Shown: positions 16,601 through 24,423 of the stretch, one piece after another
Layout of the letters: the number at the start of each line of letters is the position of its first letter
How positions within the stretch are numbered: position 1 is the stretch's first letter
Origin: RGIG5612 sp045616165
GTDB taxonomy: Bacteria; Bacillota; Clostridia; Lachnospirales; Lachnospiraceae
Direction of reading: 5' to 3'
DNA: 64,000 nucleotides
Assembly: GCA_045616165.1 (NCBI GenBank)
Contig: JAZLGF010000013.1
Span: forward strand, 62,001-126,000
Program-made: the position numbers and the translations under genes
The notes under the pieces: model-generated
The model's database searches: none
The model's input: the letters and a program-made list of their open reading frames with translations, nothing else
Told to the model about the DNA's origin: nothing

Positions 16601-16746
16601 TTAGAGAAAATGGTGACATAGAAATTGATGATATGGTTAATTCTGAGCCATTCAACGGATTTGATATTAATGAAATGTTTGGCGCACAACTACCAGCAAT
16701 TATTAATATAGTAAATCAGTTGCATGATAGTGTGTTGGTGGCATAG
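13615..16746 (+). CDS. hsdR: Type I restriction endonuclease subunit R
   Basis: A 1043-residue HsdR. Residues about 1-110 look like a DUF4145-type region, followed by the nuclease domain with the PD-(D/E)XK signature, whose E-V-K-K is near residue 192. The SF2 motor has Walker A 'MATGTGKTR' near 302 and the DEAH box near 398. Motif VI reads 'QMIGRGTRLCPD'. A helical C-terminal region contacts HsdM. The enzyme translocates DNA and cuts far from unmethylated sites. It has its own possible promoter just after the hybrid recombination site and is separated from hsdM by the recombinase and hsdS copy 2. Confidence 0.95.
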   Translation: MTLSEIKNKLGLASTEENYVNKASLCRDLLEECIDYIYELSNVQINPRSSLMEKLDSITVGNFVKDRDVISSLHYVRILGMNAKHGRHIRKKEASLALDNISYLVELISDIESGTVSSYKKPPYMSEAVTRKMYVDQYLREAGWDIVDANNVIMPGKASVEVEVNGMPNEKGVGYCDYVLNGSDGKPLAIVEVKKTSVDAAVGRHQADLYAECMKNKYGYKPVIYYTNGYTIKVIDGVYPDRDVMSFHTLKDLEWMIQQRDRGDISDFTINDNITDRPYQKMAITNICEWLNAKHRRGLLVMATGTGKTRVAASLVDVLARNKWIKNVLFLADRTSLVNQAKRSFDEFLDMSVCELSGSGEKDLNARLMFCTYQTMIHYIDDEEKKFSIGRFDLIIIDEAHRSIFNRYGSIFKYFDGMLIGLTATPKNEVDANTYEIFGCEAGMPNFDYSLEEAIKDKYLVGYHVINRSSKLMSEGIKYNDLSDAEKEQFEDYIEELEIPTPAFDVPNNEIFKYLFNKNTCYQVLEELMQWGLRVDGGETIGKTIIFAYNHEHAQMIVDCFRELYPNLPANTCQLVDYSVKYADDLVIKFDTDDEFRIAVSVDMLDTGIDVTSVLNLVFFKKVRSKIKFVQMIGRGTRLCPDIFGPDRNKSMFQIFDYCGNFEYFSIYTDGKEGKQVETLSQRLFNVRMDMLVELQRLEYQENAWLKVYYDNIKNEMLSKMTKLKSSSNRIQVRENMQYVDRYYDNKTWESLSHLDVHDAKKYITPLLESGINGEYLSVAFDIRMYKIELSILRVNSLNDAIDDVKTIRTIAKYLLEKKASVPQVLSKANELKELRGDLFWENPSLTELEQRREAVRDLMKFLEGRQRKKYKINIIDEFENPEFDPSDTVIDIRTYKEKVMDYLSENSESPVIKKIYNLEPINAQDLDELEKVLWEELGTKEEYEETTNIGNLAAFIRSLIGLSQEAVNKKFGEYLSGNILNSQQQEFVKTIINYVRENGDIEIDDMVNSEPFNGFDINEMFGAQLPAIINIVNQLHDSVLVA

Positions 16747-16796
16747 TAATAAGAGAATTTATGTTTTAAAGTAAGGATTAAAATACGAGGTGAAAA

Positions 16797-18536
16797 ATGT
16801 CAAAACTAACAATTGATCAAAAAACAATAATGGATTTGTTTTCTTCAAAGAAAACTGATTTTTTAATTCCGGATTATCAACGCCCATATGCATGGACAGA
16901 AACGGAATGTGGCACCTTATGGGAAGATATATTCACGTTTGCCTTTCCGGGAAACGATTACTCTAAGTTTGATAGTGAAAATGATGAATATTTTCTTGGT
17001 CCAATTGTAACTTTCTCAAATCAGAATAGATTAGAAGTTATAGATGGACAGCAAAGACTTACAACAATAATGTTGTTGCTACGTGCTTTTTATGATCGTT
17101 TTGCAAATATGAAAGATGAAAATTCTATAAAAACAAGGGATGCTATTTCTAAATGTATATGGAAGACTGATGAGTTTGGAACACCAAATATGTCAACACT
17201 GAAAATAGATTCAGAAGTTGCAACAGATAATGAAAAAGATGAATTCCTAAATATATTAAAATCTGGAATTGCAGCTGCGGATAAAAAAAGTAAATATGCG
17301 AAGAACTTTAGGTTTTTTGTAGAAAAAATTAATCAATTCTTAAGTGCATATCCAAGCTACTTTTCATACTTGCCTAATAGAATATTAAACAATTGTATTC
17401 TTTTGCCGATAGAGGCGGAATCTCAGGATACTGCTTTGAGAATATTTTCTACTTTGAATGATAGAGGAATGCCATTGTCTGATTCTGACATTTTCAAAGC
17501 TCAGTTTTATAAATACTATAGTGAAAAAGGTCAGAAGGATGAGTTTATAAAGCAATGGAAAGAACTCGAAGAATTAACAGAAAAGATATTTCATCCTATT
17601 ATTGGAACGCCTATGGATGAATTGTTTACAAGATACATGTACTATGAAAGAGCAAAATTAGGAATTGACTCTTCCACAACGGAAGCTTTGCGTAAATTTT
17701 ATGAGAAGGATTCTTATAGTCTTTTGAAAAATGACTATGTCCTTAAAAATTTAGTAACATTAGCTAAATTTTGGGAGGATGTTTCAAATCAAAACGATGA
17801 TTGCTTTTCGGAACGAATATTAAAACGCCTTTTTGTTTTGAATTACGCACCTAATGGAATGTGGACATACTTCACATCAGTTTATTTTATGAAAAATAAG
17901 GATGAACAGGGACAACTTGATGATGAGAAGTTTTTTGAATTCTTAAATAAAATTACAGCCTTTATTTGGACTTATGCAGTAACTAATCCAGGCGTTAATG
18001 CGCTTAGAACGCCAGTTTATAGCGATATGGTAAATATTGTGAATGATAAACCACTTGACTTTAAGGGAATCCGTTTTGATACAAATACTGTTAAATCTAT
18101 GTTCGATAATTTCAAGTTCCAAAATAGCAGACCAATTACAAAGTCAATGGTAACATGGTGGGCTTATCAAAATGATGAACAGGAATTGCTACCAATTGAT
18201 TTAGTTTTAGAGGTTGAGCATATTTATGCAAAGAATAGAAATGAAAAAGAGCATACACTTTCTGATTCATTAAATGTTGAAAAACTTGGAAACAAAGCAT
18301 TGCTTGAAAAACGAATAAATATAAGAGCATCTGATTATAGGTTTAAAGATAAAATTTCTTATTATAAAGGATATATAAGCAAACGTGGAAAACAAAAAGA
18401 ACCTACAAAGAACCATGAACTATTAGACCTCGCAAATAGTAATATGGATTATACAGAAAAGGATATTCTTGATAGAAATCAAAAAATAATCACAGCTTTT
18501 ATGGACTATATAAAAGAAAATGGACTTAAAGCATGA
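16797..18536 (+). CDS. DUF262/DUF1524 protein, GmrSD-like
   Basis: A 579-residue protein of the GmrS/GmrD type. The DUF262 domain is at the N-terminus, with 'IPDYQRPYAW' (residues 23-32) and 'EVIDGQQRLTT' (about 81-90). The D-G-Q-Q-R block is the ParB-like nucleotide-handling motif. The C-terminal DUF1524 part has 'EVEHIYAKNRN' (about 471), an HNH-like nuclease motif. Relatives include type IV enzymes that cut modified phage DNA and SspE, which works with DNA phosphorothioation. It follows hsdR by 50 bases and probably adds a second defence layer. Which modified DNA it sees is unknown. Confidence 0.88.
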   Translation: MSKLTIDQKTIMDLFSSKKTDFLIPDYQRPYAWTETECGTLWEDIFTFAFPGNDYSKFDSENDEYFLGPIVTFSNQNRLEVIDGQQRLTTIMLLLRAFYDRFANMKDENSIKTRDAISKCIWKTDEFGTPNMSTLKIDSEVATDNEKDEFLNILKSGIAAADKKSKYAKNFRFFVEKINQFLSAYPSYFSYLPNRILNNCILLPIEAESQDTALRIFSTLNDRGMPLSDSDIFKAQFYKYYSEKGQKDEFIKQWKELEELTEKIFHPIIGTPMDELFTRYMYYERAKLGIDSSTTEALRKFYEKDSYSLLKNDYVLKNLVTLAKFWEDVSNQNDDCFSERILKRLFVLNYAPNGMWTYFTSVYFMKNKDEQGQLDDEKFFEFLNKITAFIWTYAVTNPGVNALRTPVYSDMVNIVNDKPLDFKGIRFDTNTVKSMFDNFKFQNSRPITKSMVTWWAYQNDEQELLPIDLVLEVEHIYAKNRNEKEHTLSDSLNVEKLGNKALLEKRINIRASDYRFKDKISYYKGYISKRGKQKEPTKNHELLDLANSNMDYTEKDILDRNQKIITAFMDYIKENGLKA

Positions 18537-18585
18537 AACGATGCGAAAACGAATTTATTTTTAGAGTAGGAAGAGGTAAACTAAA

Positions 18586-19449
18586 TTGAAAACTAAAAAA
18601 TACTTGTTATTAATGACAATTTTATTATGCAGTATTTTTGTTTTTTGTGCTTGCGGAAACAAAAAAAATAAAACTAAAGAAGACCCTAATGTAAAAAAAT
18701 ACAGTGTTGAATTTGATGTGGAATGTGAGGCAAATCTTCTTTTTAGCAAATATGATGTTGATGTATATGTTGATGATGAGAAGATTGGTGTAATAGAACA
18801 TGGAGATTCTGCGATACTTACTGAGAAATTGACAGAGGATGTTCATTCAATAAGATTTGCGGAAAAAGGATGCTCTGAGCCAGATGGAAAAATAGATTTT
18901 AAAGTAAAAAAAGATATGATAATAAAACTTCTTATTCACTGCGCACATGATAGAATTTCTATATATGATTTAACAGAAAAAGACGAAGAACAGGACGAAG
19001 AAAAAATAACAGATGTGGAAACTCCTGGCGAAGAGGAAAAAACAACAGAAAGTCAAAAAAACCCCGAGTTACCATTTCCTTATACAACAAATGGTGAAGA
19101 TACTTATAAAAACGGAGATAGTGGAAAGTATGCTTACTATAAAAGCGGTAGTTACAAAATATATTATATAATAGATTTTGATGAAGGCTATGTCTATCGA
19201 TTTATTGACGGAAACGGGGATGAAACAGCCGATAAAGTAACTATTAAATCAGGTACTTTGAATGATACATTGATAATAACTTATCATGATGGGGAAATTG
19301 AATGGTCTGAAGGACTATGCTTTTTATTTAAGGAACATCCAGACAAACTTTGCGTTTCTAGCGAGGACGGATATAATGATACATTTCGTTCAACCGACTT
19401 AAATAATGCGCTAAAACTCTTAAAAACAAAAACAATATATGATAGATAA
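18586..19449 (+). CDS. Lipoprotein of unknown function
   Basis: A 287-residue lipoprotein with a TTG start behind GAAGAGG. The signal peptide ends in lipobox F-C-A-C. Residues 40-125 may form a small beta domain with repeated lysine/aspartate turns. A glutamate/threonine-rich linker follows (about 130-165), then a C-terminal domain with Y-K-S-G-S-Y-K-I-Y-Y and 'YRFIDGNGDETADKV'. I know similar lipoproteins only as hypothetical. It is followed 10 bases later by a TM2 gene, so the two may be co-transcribed. Confidence 0.75.
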   Translation: MKTKKYLLLMTILLCSIFVFCACGNKKNKTKEDPNVKKYSVEFDVECEANLLFSKYDVDVYVDDEKIGVIEHGDSAILTEKLTEDVHSIRFAEKGCSEPDGKIDFKVKKDMIIKLLIHCAHDRISIYDLTEKDEEQDEEKITDVETPGEEEKTTESQKNPELPFPYTTNGEDTYKNGDSGKYAYYKSGSYKIYYIIDFDEGYVYRFIDGNGDETADKVTIKSGTLNDTLIITYHDGEIEWSEGLCFLFKEHPDKLCVSSEDGYNDTFRSTDLNNALKLLKTKTIYDR

Positions 19450-19458
19450 GGAGTTAGT

Positions 19459-19686
19459 ATGACAAATTATGTAACGATAACAAGTGAAAAAAAGAAATCA
19501 ACAGCGTTGCTATTATGCATATTTTTAGGATTTTTTGGCATCCATTATTTTTATGTGGGACGCATAGGTATGGGACTACTATACTTCTTTACCGCAGGCT
19601 TGTTCGGTATAGGATGGTTTGTTTGCATTATTAAAATTGCATGCGGATCTTTCAGAGATAGCGCAGGTGCCCCTTTAAGAAGATAA
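19459..19686 (+). CDS. TM2 domain membrane protein
   Basis: A 75-residue protein with the TM2 fold: two membrane helices joined by a short turn ('LGFFGIHYFYVGRIGMGLLY' covers helix 1 and the family's conserved G-x-H-x-F-Y-x-G-R). TM2 proteins are small inner-membrane proteins of unknown role. Ribosome binding site AAGGAG. Confidence 0.88.
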   Translation: MTNYVTITSEKKKSTALLLCIFLGFFGIHYFYVGRIGMGLLYFFTAGLFGIGWFVCIIKIACGSFRDSAGAPLRR

Positions 19687-19710
19687 TATTTGATGTCGTA
19701 ATATATAATA

Positions 19711-19752
19711 AATATAGAAAATGCATGTGCTTTGCACTTTCTATATTTTTAT
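19711..19752 (+). terminator. Terminator after TM2 gene
   Basis: AATATAGAAA and TTTCTATATT pair as a 10-bp stem with an internal GTGC/GCAC hairpin, followed by T residues. It ends the lipoprotein-TM2 unit. Confidence 0.75.
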
Positions 19753-19865
19753 TTAAAGATAAATGACGGAATTTTTCGGCATTAAAAATATCCTTGTTGA
19801 AATCAATAATCAATGATTGTATTATTATCGTAGTTGTTTAATAATTTCTTGTAACTTGTTACATG

Positions 19866-19950
19866 TTTTTTTGTTTTTTGTTTTCATAGTAATTTTTACT
19901 ATACCTTTCATTTTTTAGAAGCACTTTTTGACAAAGGTGCTTCTTTTTTA
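19866..19950 (+). repeat. T-rich element with terminator, left copy
   Basis: A T-rich stretch with GTTTTTTGTTTT is followed by AGAAGCAC...GGTGCTTCT and T6 (19917-19950). The same layout with similar sequence is found at 20995-21072, after the HTH-HD gene. The hairpin is a plus-strand terminator, but no clear gene precedes it. Between 19752 and 19866 I see only AT-rich sequence and a TGTAAC-TT-GTTACA palindrome (19851-19864). Confidence 0.55.
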
Positions 19951-20082
19951 TTTTAAAAATCTGCGATATAATGAAATTGAACTCAAGCGCAGCTTGAATA
20001 AAATAACATAATTTCTATCCTCACTTGCTTAATATTGAACATACCTTCAGCTATTATAGGCAATGTAAGGAGGGCGTGACCT

Positions 20083-20166
20083 ATGGAAGAAAAGAAAATA
20101 CTTGAAGAAAATCAAAAGATAATAGACTTTTTTCGGGAATTATTGATTAGGAGGAAAACAAGATGA
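20083..20166 (+). CDS. 27-residue small ORF coupled to the HTH-HD gene
   Basis: A small ORF starts with ATG 20083 behind a very strong ribosome binding site (AAGGAGGG). It encodes a charged 27-residue peptide beginning M-E-E-K-K-I-L-E-E-N and ending R-R-K-T-R, and stops by ATGA overlap with the next gene. The overlap and the good ribosome binding site suggest it is translated and couples translation of the downstream gene. No family is recognised. Confidence 0.5.
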   Translation: MEEKKILEENQKIIDFFRELLIRRKTR

Positions 20167-20978
20167 GCATAGGTGAAAACATTCAAAGAATAAGAGAAGA
20201 AAAGGGATTTACCCAGCAAATGTTAGCTGATGAATTAGATGTTTCTTTTCAAGCGGTTTCATCATGGGAGTGCGATAAATATAAACCTGATTTAGATAAG
20301 TTACTTAGAATTGCTGAAATTTTTAATGTTTCTGTGTCTTCGATTGTAGAAGAAAAACGTAAAGTTTTTAAGACTAAAGAAGTTATCTATAACTGGGAAC
20401 ACATGAAAACTTATGTGAAGACTACTGCTAGAAATTTTAATATGTCTGATACTCTAAAAGCTGTTGATTTTGCTGTTAAGGCACATGAAGGACAAAAAAG
20501 GAAGAAATCTAATACGCCTTATATTTATCATCCTCTTAACATGGCTTGCCATGCATTGTCGATGGAAATTAAAGAAGATGTGATAATAGCAGCAATTCTC
20601 TTACATGATGTAATAGAGGATTGCAATAAAACGGCTGATGAACTCCCTGTGAGCGATGAAACTAAAAAAATTGTTGTTTTAATGACTCATGAAAAAACAA
20701 CTGATGAAAATAGAGAAAAGGTTATGAAAGCCTATTACAAGAATATTACTGAAAATCCAAAAGCGGCGTTAGTAAAATGTATTGATAGATGTAATAATCT
20801 AACGACTATGTCTTGGGGACTAAGCAAAGATCGAATTTATAGAATGATTACAGAAACTGAAAAATATTATCCAAAACTTTTGAAAGCAATAAATTCAACG
20901 ACTGAATATAGTTCGGCTTCATGGCTGCTTCAGTATCAAATAGAAAGCATGCTCGATATTTATAAGAGGTTGATGTGA
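20163..20978 (+). CDS. HTH fused to RelA/SpoT-like HD hydrolase domain
   Basis: A 271-residue fusion. Residues 1-65 form an XRE-type HTH ('FTQQMLADELDVSFQAVSSW'). Residues about 95-250 form an HD domain of the SpoT/MESH1 type: 'AVKAHEGQKRKKSNTPYIYH' with the first His, 'AAILLHDVIED' with the HD pair, and 'KCIDRCNNL' with the last Asp. Related single-domain enzymes hydrolyse (p)ppGpp or similar alarmones and can act as antitoxins to small alarmone synthetases. No synthetase is adjacent here. The fusion may link alarmone sensing to gene control. The domain assignment is firm; the substrate is inferred. Confidence 0.8.
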   Translation: MSIGENIQRIREEKGFTQQMLADELDVSFQAVSSWECDKYKPDLDKLLRIAEIFNVSVSSIVEEKRKVFKTKEVIYNWEHMKTYVKTTARNFNMSDTLKAVDFAVKAHEGQKRKKSNTPYIYHPLNMACHALSMEIKEDVIIAAILLHDVIEDCNKTADELPVSDETKKIVVLMTHEKTTDENREKVMKAYYKNITENPKAALVKCIDRCNNLTTMSWGLSKDRIYRMITETEKYYPKLLKAINSTTEYSSASWLLQYQIESMLDIYKRLM

Positions 20979-20994
20979 TAGTGTACTTTTGAGT

Positions 20995-21072
20995 TACTTG
21001 TTTTTTGTTTTTCGTATTTTTTTTACAGATCCTTTCTTTTTGAAAAAGCACCTTTTGATGAAGGTGCTTTTT
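20995..21072 (+). repeat. T-rich element with terminator, right copy
   Basis: GTTTTTTGTTTTTC is followed by a perfect 12-bp stem AAAAAGCACCTT/AAGGTGCTTTTT (21043-21072). It resembles 19866-19950 in order and sequence. The pair brackets the HTH-HD gene. It serves as that gene's terminator. Confidence 0.6.
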
Positions 21073-21254
21073 AAACAAATTATTTAGATATTCTATTAAA
21101 AACGAATCAAGTAAAAAATAGCGTGCGAAGCATGACCAAGACGTTGACGATATTTTCCGTCAATTCAAATCAGCGTATTGTTAGTCTACAGGGAAGAGAT
21201 GTATAATTTATATATAATTATGAATAACATTAAAATCTTCAAGGAGGTTTTGGT

Positions 21255-21413
21255 ATGAGTATATTTGGTATTGATTGGGATATGGATGGAGAAATCGGTG
21301 ACATGGATCTTATGACGGATTTGTTCATTATTGACGAGATGGAAAAAGAAGAGGAAATGGAAGAAAAAGAGTTTTTTGGCAATAATGATGATTTCGACTT
21401 TAATAAATTTTAG
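21255..21413 (+). CDS. 52-residue very acidic protein
   Basis: ATG 21255 follows a strong AAGGAGG. The 52-residue product is rich in Asp, Glu and Met ('IDEMEKEEEMEEKEFF' near the middle) and ends in N-D-D-F-D-F-N-K-F. The charge could mimic nucleic acid or cap a basic partner, but I recognise no family. It was too short for ordinary gene calling, yet the ribosome binding site and uninterrupted biased composition support it. Confidence 0.55.
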   Translation: MSIFGIDWDMDGEIGDMDLMTDLFIIDEMEKEEEMEEKEFFGNNDDFDFNKF

Positions 21414-21573
21414 TTAGGGAATAATAAAATGTAGAGAAGTATTGACGATTTAAGGACAAAAACAGTTGCTTGAGACATTCCTGAAGTGAGGTGCAATTTC
21501 AAAGGCGCAGTTCGATAAAAGTCTTGGGGATTTGACTGAGAAGATGGGGATGTAGATTTATATGAAATCGCAC

Positions 21574-21686
21574 TTGTAAAATCGAGCGAAGCATGTACAA
21601 TATGGATATGAGGAGCTACCGATAGACGGTTAGCCCAAATATTTGTCAAAGTGGCCGCTTATTTGGGAAGGGTGGTCATTTTTTTT
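21574..21686 (+). ncRNA. Antitoxin-like small RNA, module copy A
   Basis: TTGTAA (21574-21579), 16 nt and TACAAT (21596-21601) form a promoter. The predicted RNA starts near 21608, opens with the hairpin GGAGCTACCG/CGGTTAGCCC, and ends in GGCCGC...GTGGTC followed by T8. The same RNA design lies opposite an intact toxin gene at 24414. Here the opposite strand keeps the toxin's likely promoter and ribosome binding site but no proper coding core. Between 21414 and 21570 I see no gene. Confidence 0.6.
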
Positions 21687-21799
21687 ATGATTGAATTCAG
21701 AAAATCAGATGTGATACCTCCTAAAAATATAAAAATTGTTTCAGAAGCAGGACCTTTCATCCACATTTGTTCACTTATTAGATTTCCCATCCGGTTAGT

Positions 21800-21967
21800 T
21801 TGCAATATTTCGGTGGCTGTTGTATATTAGTAGAGCACATTCGTGCATTGAGCGACTCGCTCAAATCTGGCAGTATCTGCCAAAAAATTCAATTAAATAA
21901 ATTATTATAGGCAGATGTGATTCTTTTTGAGTTGCGATGAATTTTGCTCTGCCAGAAAGAGGTATGT
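21800..21967 (+). promoter_or_regulatory. Promoter and structured leader, copy A
   Basis: TTGCAA (21800-21805), 17 nt and TATATT (21823-21828) form the promoter. The leader carries GCAC-ATTC-GTGC, TTGAGCGA-C-TCGCTCAA and TGGCAG-TAT-CTGCCA hairpins, an AT-rich linker, then GGCAGA...TCTGCC with about 35 bases between, and AGAGG before the start codon. The second CTGCC can pair with either neighbouring GGCAG, so two mutually exclusive folds are possible. On the minus strand the palindromic TTGCAA also fits a -35 for TCTAAT. Confidence 0.7.
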
Positions 21968-23038
21968 ATGGAATTAAATAAAACTGATAGCTGCAAAGAT
22001 GCACTTGGAGAAAAATTACTTATGGATGATTTAACGAATTTATCTTTTTATACAGATATAAAAGATATTTTAGACAAAGCACGTGAAAAGGTTTATTCCA
22101 CAGCTAATTTTGCTATGGTGCAGGCTTATTGGAACATCGGGAAAATACTTTTTAAGGAATGCGGGGAAAGCGAACGAGGTGCGTACGGAAAGGGGATACT
22201 TAAAGCGATATCAGAAAAATTGACTGCAGAATATGGAAAAGGGTTTACAGAAGCCAATCTTCGTAATATGCGACAATTTTATCTTATTTTTCCAAATTGC
22301 AACGCACTGCGTAGCGAATTAAACTGGACTCAATATAGAATGCTAATGCGTATTTCAAAAGAAGAAGCTCGTGAATTCTATCTTGAAGAGTGTGTCAAGT
22401 CTAGTTGGAGTTCCAGACAGCTTGAAAGACAGATAAACAGTTTTTATTATGAGAGACTTATTGCAAGTCAAAATCCGGAGAATATTAAAGATGATATCAC
22501 TACCATCGAACCTTCCAAAAAGCCGGAAGATATCATTCATGACCCGTATGTGCTTGAATTTATTGGTATTAAAGGAGCTACAGATTTTCACGAAAAAGAG
22601 CTAGAGCAAGCTTTAATTGATAAACTTCAAAAATTCCTGCTTGAACTTGGTAGAGGTTTTTCCTTTGTAGCTAGACAAAAACACATGGATCTTGAAGGAG
22701 AACATTTTTTTATAGACCTTGTATTTTACAATTACCTTCTTAAATGTTTTGTGTTGATTGACTTGAAAACCGAAAAATTAACACATCAAGATATTGGACA
22801 GATGGATTCATATGTCCGAATTTTTGATGATAAGCAGAAAGGTAAAGATGATAACCCAACAATAGGAATAATACTTTGTTCAGAAAAAAACAAAGCAATT
22901 GCTAGATATTCCATCTTAAATGACAACCGTCAGATTTTTGCTTCAAGGTATCAGCTGACATTACCTACTGAAGAGGAACTGCAACGGTATATTGAAAAGG
23001 AACGTGGCATAATTGAAGATGAGGATAGCTTTAAGTGA
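21968..23038 (+). CDS. DUF1016 family PD-(D/E)XK nuclease (YhcG-like)
   Basis: A 356-residue protein. Residues about 20-165 form the DUF1016 N-terminal helical domain ('MVQAYWNIGKILFKECG', 'LRNMRQFYLIFPN'). Residues about 200-345 form the YhcG-type PD-(D/E)XK nuclease ('HFFIDLVFYN', then 'VLIDLKTEKLTHQDIGQMDSY', with the core D...D-L-K). The biological role of this family is not settled; DNA repair or defence is suspected. The start is MELN at 21968 rather than upstream in-frame codons, because AGAGG lies just before it and the first four codons are shared with the genes at 23464 and 25392. An overlapping ATG at 21964 gives only M-Y-G-I-K-stop. Confidence 0.88.
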   Translation: MELNKTDSCKDALGEKLLMDDLTNLSFYTDIKDILDKAREKVYSTANFAMVQAYWNIGKILFKECGESERGAYGKGILKAISEKLTAEYGKGFTEANLRNMRQFYLIFPNCNALRSELNWTQYRMLMRISKEEAREFYLEECVKSSWSSRQLERQINSFYYERLIASQNPENIKDDITTIEPSKKPEDIIHDPYVLEFIGIKGATDFHEKELEQALIDKLQKFLLELGRGFSFVARQKHMDLEGEHFFIDLVFYNYLLKCFVLIDLKTEKLTHQDIGQMDSYVRIFDDKQKGKDDNPTIGIILCSEKNKAIARYSILNDNRQIFASRYQLTLPTEEELQRYIEKERGIIEDEDSFK

Positions 23039-23067
23039 TGCCACAGGAACTTTATACGAACTTGCAC

Positions 23068-23181
23068 TTGTAAAATCGTGCGAAGCATGTAAAATATAGA
23101 TATGTGGAGCTACCGATAGACGGTTAGCCCTAAAAGTTATTTTGTAATAACCGACTCAAGGCGTGGGGCGGTTTTTTTTTT
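23068..23181 (+). ncRNA. Antitoxin-like small RNA, module copy B
   Basis: TTGTAA (23068-23073), 16 nt and TAAAAT (23090-23095) form the promoter. The RNA, from about 23102, has the same GGAGCTACCG/CGGTTAGCCC hairpin and ends in AACCG...CGGTT with T10. Copy B starts 22 bases after the DUF1016 stop and could lower read-through from it. Confidence 0.6.
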
Positions 23182-23294
23182 ATGATTGAATTCAGAAAAT
23201 CAGATGTGATACCTCCTAAAAATATAACAATTGTTTCAGAAGCAGGACCTTTCATCCGCATTTGTGCACTTATTGGATTTCCCATCCGGCTAGT

Positions 23295-23463
23295 TTGCAA
23301 TATTTCGGTGGCTGTTGTATATTAGTAGAGCACATTCGTGCATTGAGCGACTCGCTCAAATCTGGCAGTATCTGCCACAAATTTCAATTTAATTATTTTT
23401 TATAGGCAGACGTGATTCTTTTTAATTTGCGCAGAATTATGCTCTGCCGGAAAAGAGGTATGT
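23295..23463 (+). promoter_or_regulatory. Promoter and structured leader, copy B
   Basis: The same elements as copy A: TTGCAA (23295-23300), 17 nt, TATATT (23318-23323), three hairpins, linker, GGCAGA...TCTGCC, and GGAAAAGAGG before MELN. The terminal stem region differs from copy A at several positions but keeps both GGCAG and CTGCC blocks. Confidence 0.7.
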
Positions 23464-24289
23464 ATGGAATTAAATATTTCAAGAAATTATAAGGATGTTA
23501 TATTCATCGATTTATTTGAGCATGACAAAAAATCACTGCTAGAATTGTTCAATTTTTTTTAATGGCACAGATTACACAGATGAATCTGAAATCGATATCG
23601 TAACGATTAGGGATTCACTCTTTGTCACAAAGTACAACGACCTTGCTTTTATATTTGCAAATGTTATCAGTTTGTATGAACACCAGAGCACTTTGAATGC
23701 AAATCTACCATTAAGGTTATTATGTTATCTTGCGGAAGAATATCAAATGATAGCCAGCAAAAACGAAAACAGCGTATACAGAAATAAACGCATTATGCTT
23801 CCTACTCCCAAAATGTTTATTTTCTATAACGGCAGACGAAATGCTGGAGATTTATTGACTATGAGATTAAGTGATTCATATGCTAATAAAGACATAGTTC
23901 CAGACCTTGACTTATCAGCAACGTTTGTTAATATAAATTATGGACACAATGAAGAATTAATGACAAAATGTAGACAATTGAAGGAATATTCTTTGTTTGT
24001 AGATAGAGTTCGTAATGACGCAAAAGAAGGCAACGCTCTTAATGAAAGCTTAAATGCAGTTATTAATGATTGCATATCAAATGGAATACTGACACAGTAT
24101 TTAACAGAAAGAAGGGATTTTGTGTTAGGAAGTTTAATAAGAGAATTTGATCAAGAAAAATATGATAAAACCTTAAAACTTGAAGGCTATGAAGAAGGAC
24201 AACAAGCATTGCTAGAAAAACTTGTTAAAAATGGAAAATTAACCGAAACAGAAGCTATTTCTGAAGGTTATGTGCCAGCGACAAAATAA
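23464..24289 (+). pseudogene. Rpn family nuclease with frameshift at T8
   Basis: The reading starts at MELN (23464) and runs as a normal Rpn N-terminus ('FIDLFEHDKKSLLELFNFF'), then meets a stop at a run of eight T (23553-23560). With seven T the frame would continue as N-G-T-D-Y-T-D, a highly conserved Rpn segment, into an otherwise intact body with 'FIFANVISLYEHQSTLN', 'MFIFYNG' and 'YGHNEELM', ending at 24289. The C-terminal helix 'LTETEAISEGY' is also intact. So this is a full-length gene off by one base in a homopolymer: a recent pseudogene, a phase-variable switch, a slippage-decoded gene, or a sequencing error. No other damage is seen. Confidence 0.8.
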
Positions 24290-24312
24290 GAAAAATATAT
24301 GCAAACTTGCAC

Positions 24313-24423
24313 TTGTAAAATCGTGCGAAGCATGTAAAATATAGATATCTGGAGCTACCGATAGACGGTTAGCCCAAGCATTACTTAGTGTAATCGCCAG
24401 TGCCAGCTGGCGGTTAATTTTTT
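24313..24423 (+). ncRNA. Antitoxin RNA of type I toxin locus
   Basis: TTGTAA (24313-24318), 16 nt and TAAAAT (24335-24340) form the promoter. The RNA starts near 24347 with GGAGCTACCG...CGGTTAGCCC and terminates at CGCCAG...CTGGCG followed by T6. Its last part lies over the 3' end of the toxin gene on the opposite strand, the txpA/ratA-like convergent layout. Pairing of the two RNAs would block toxin production. Confidence 0.65.
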
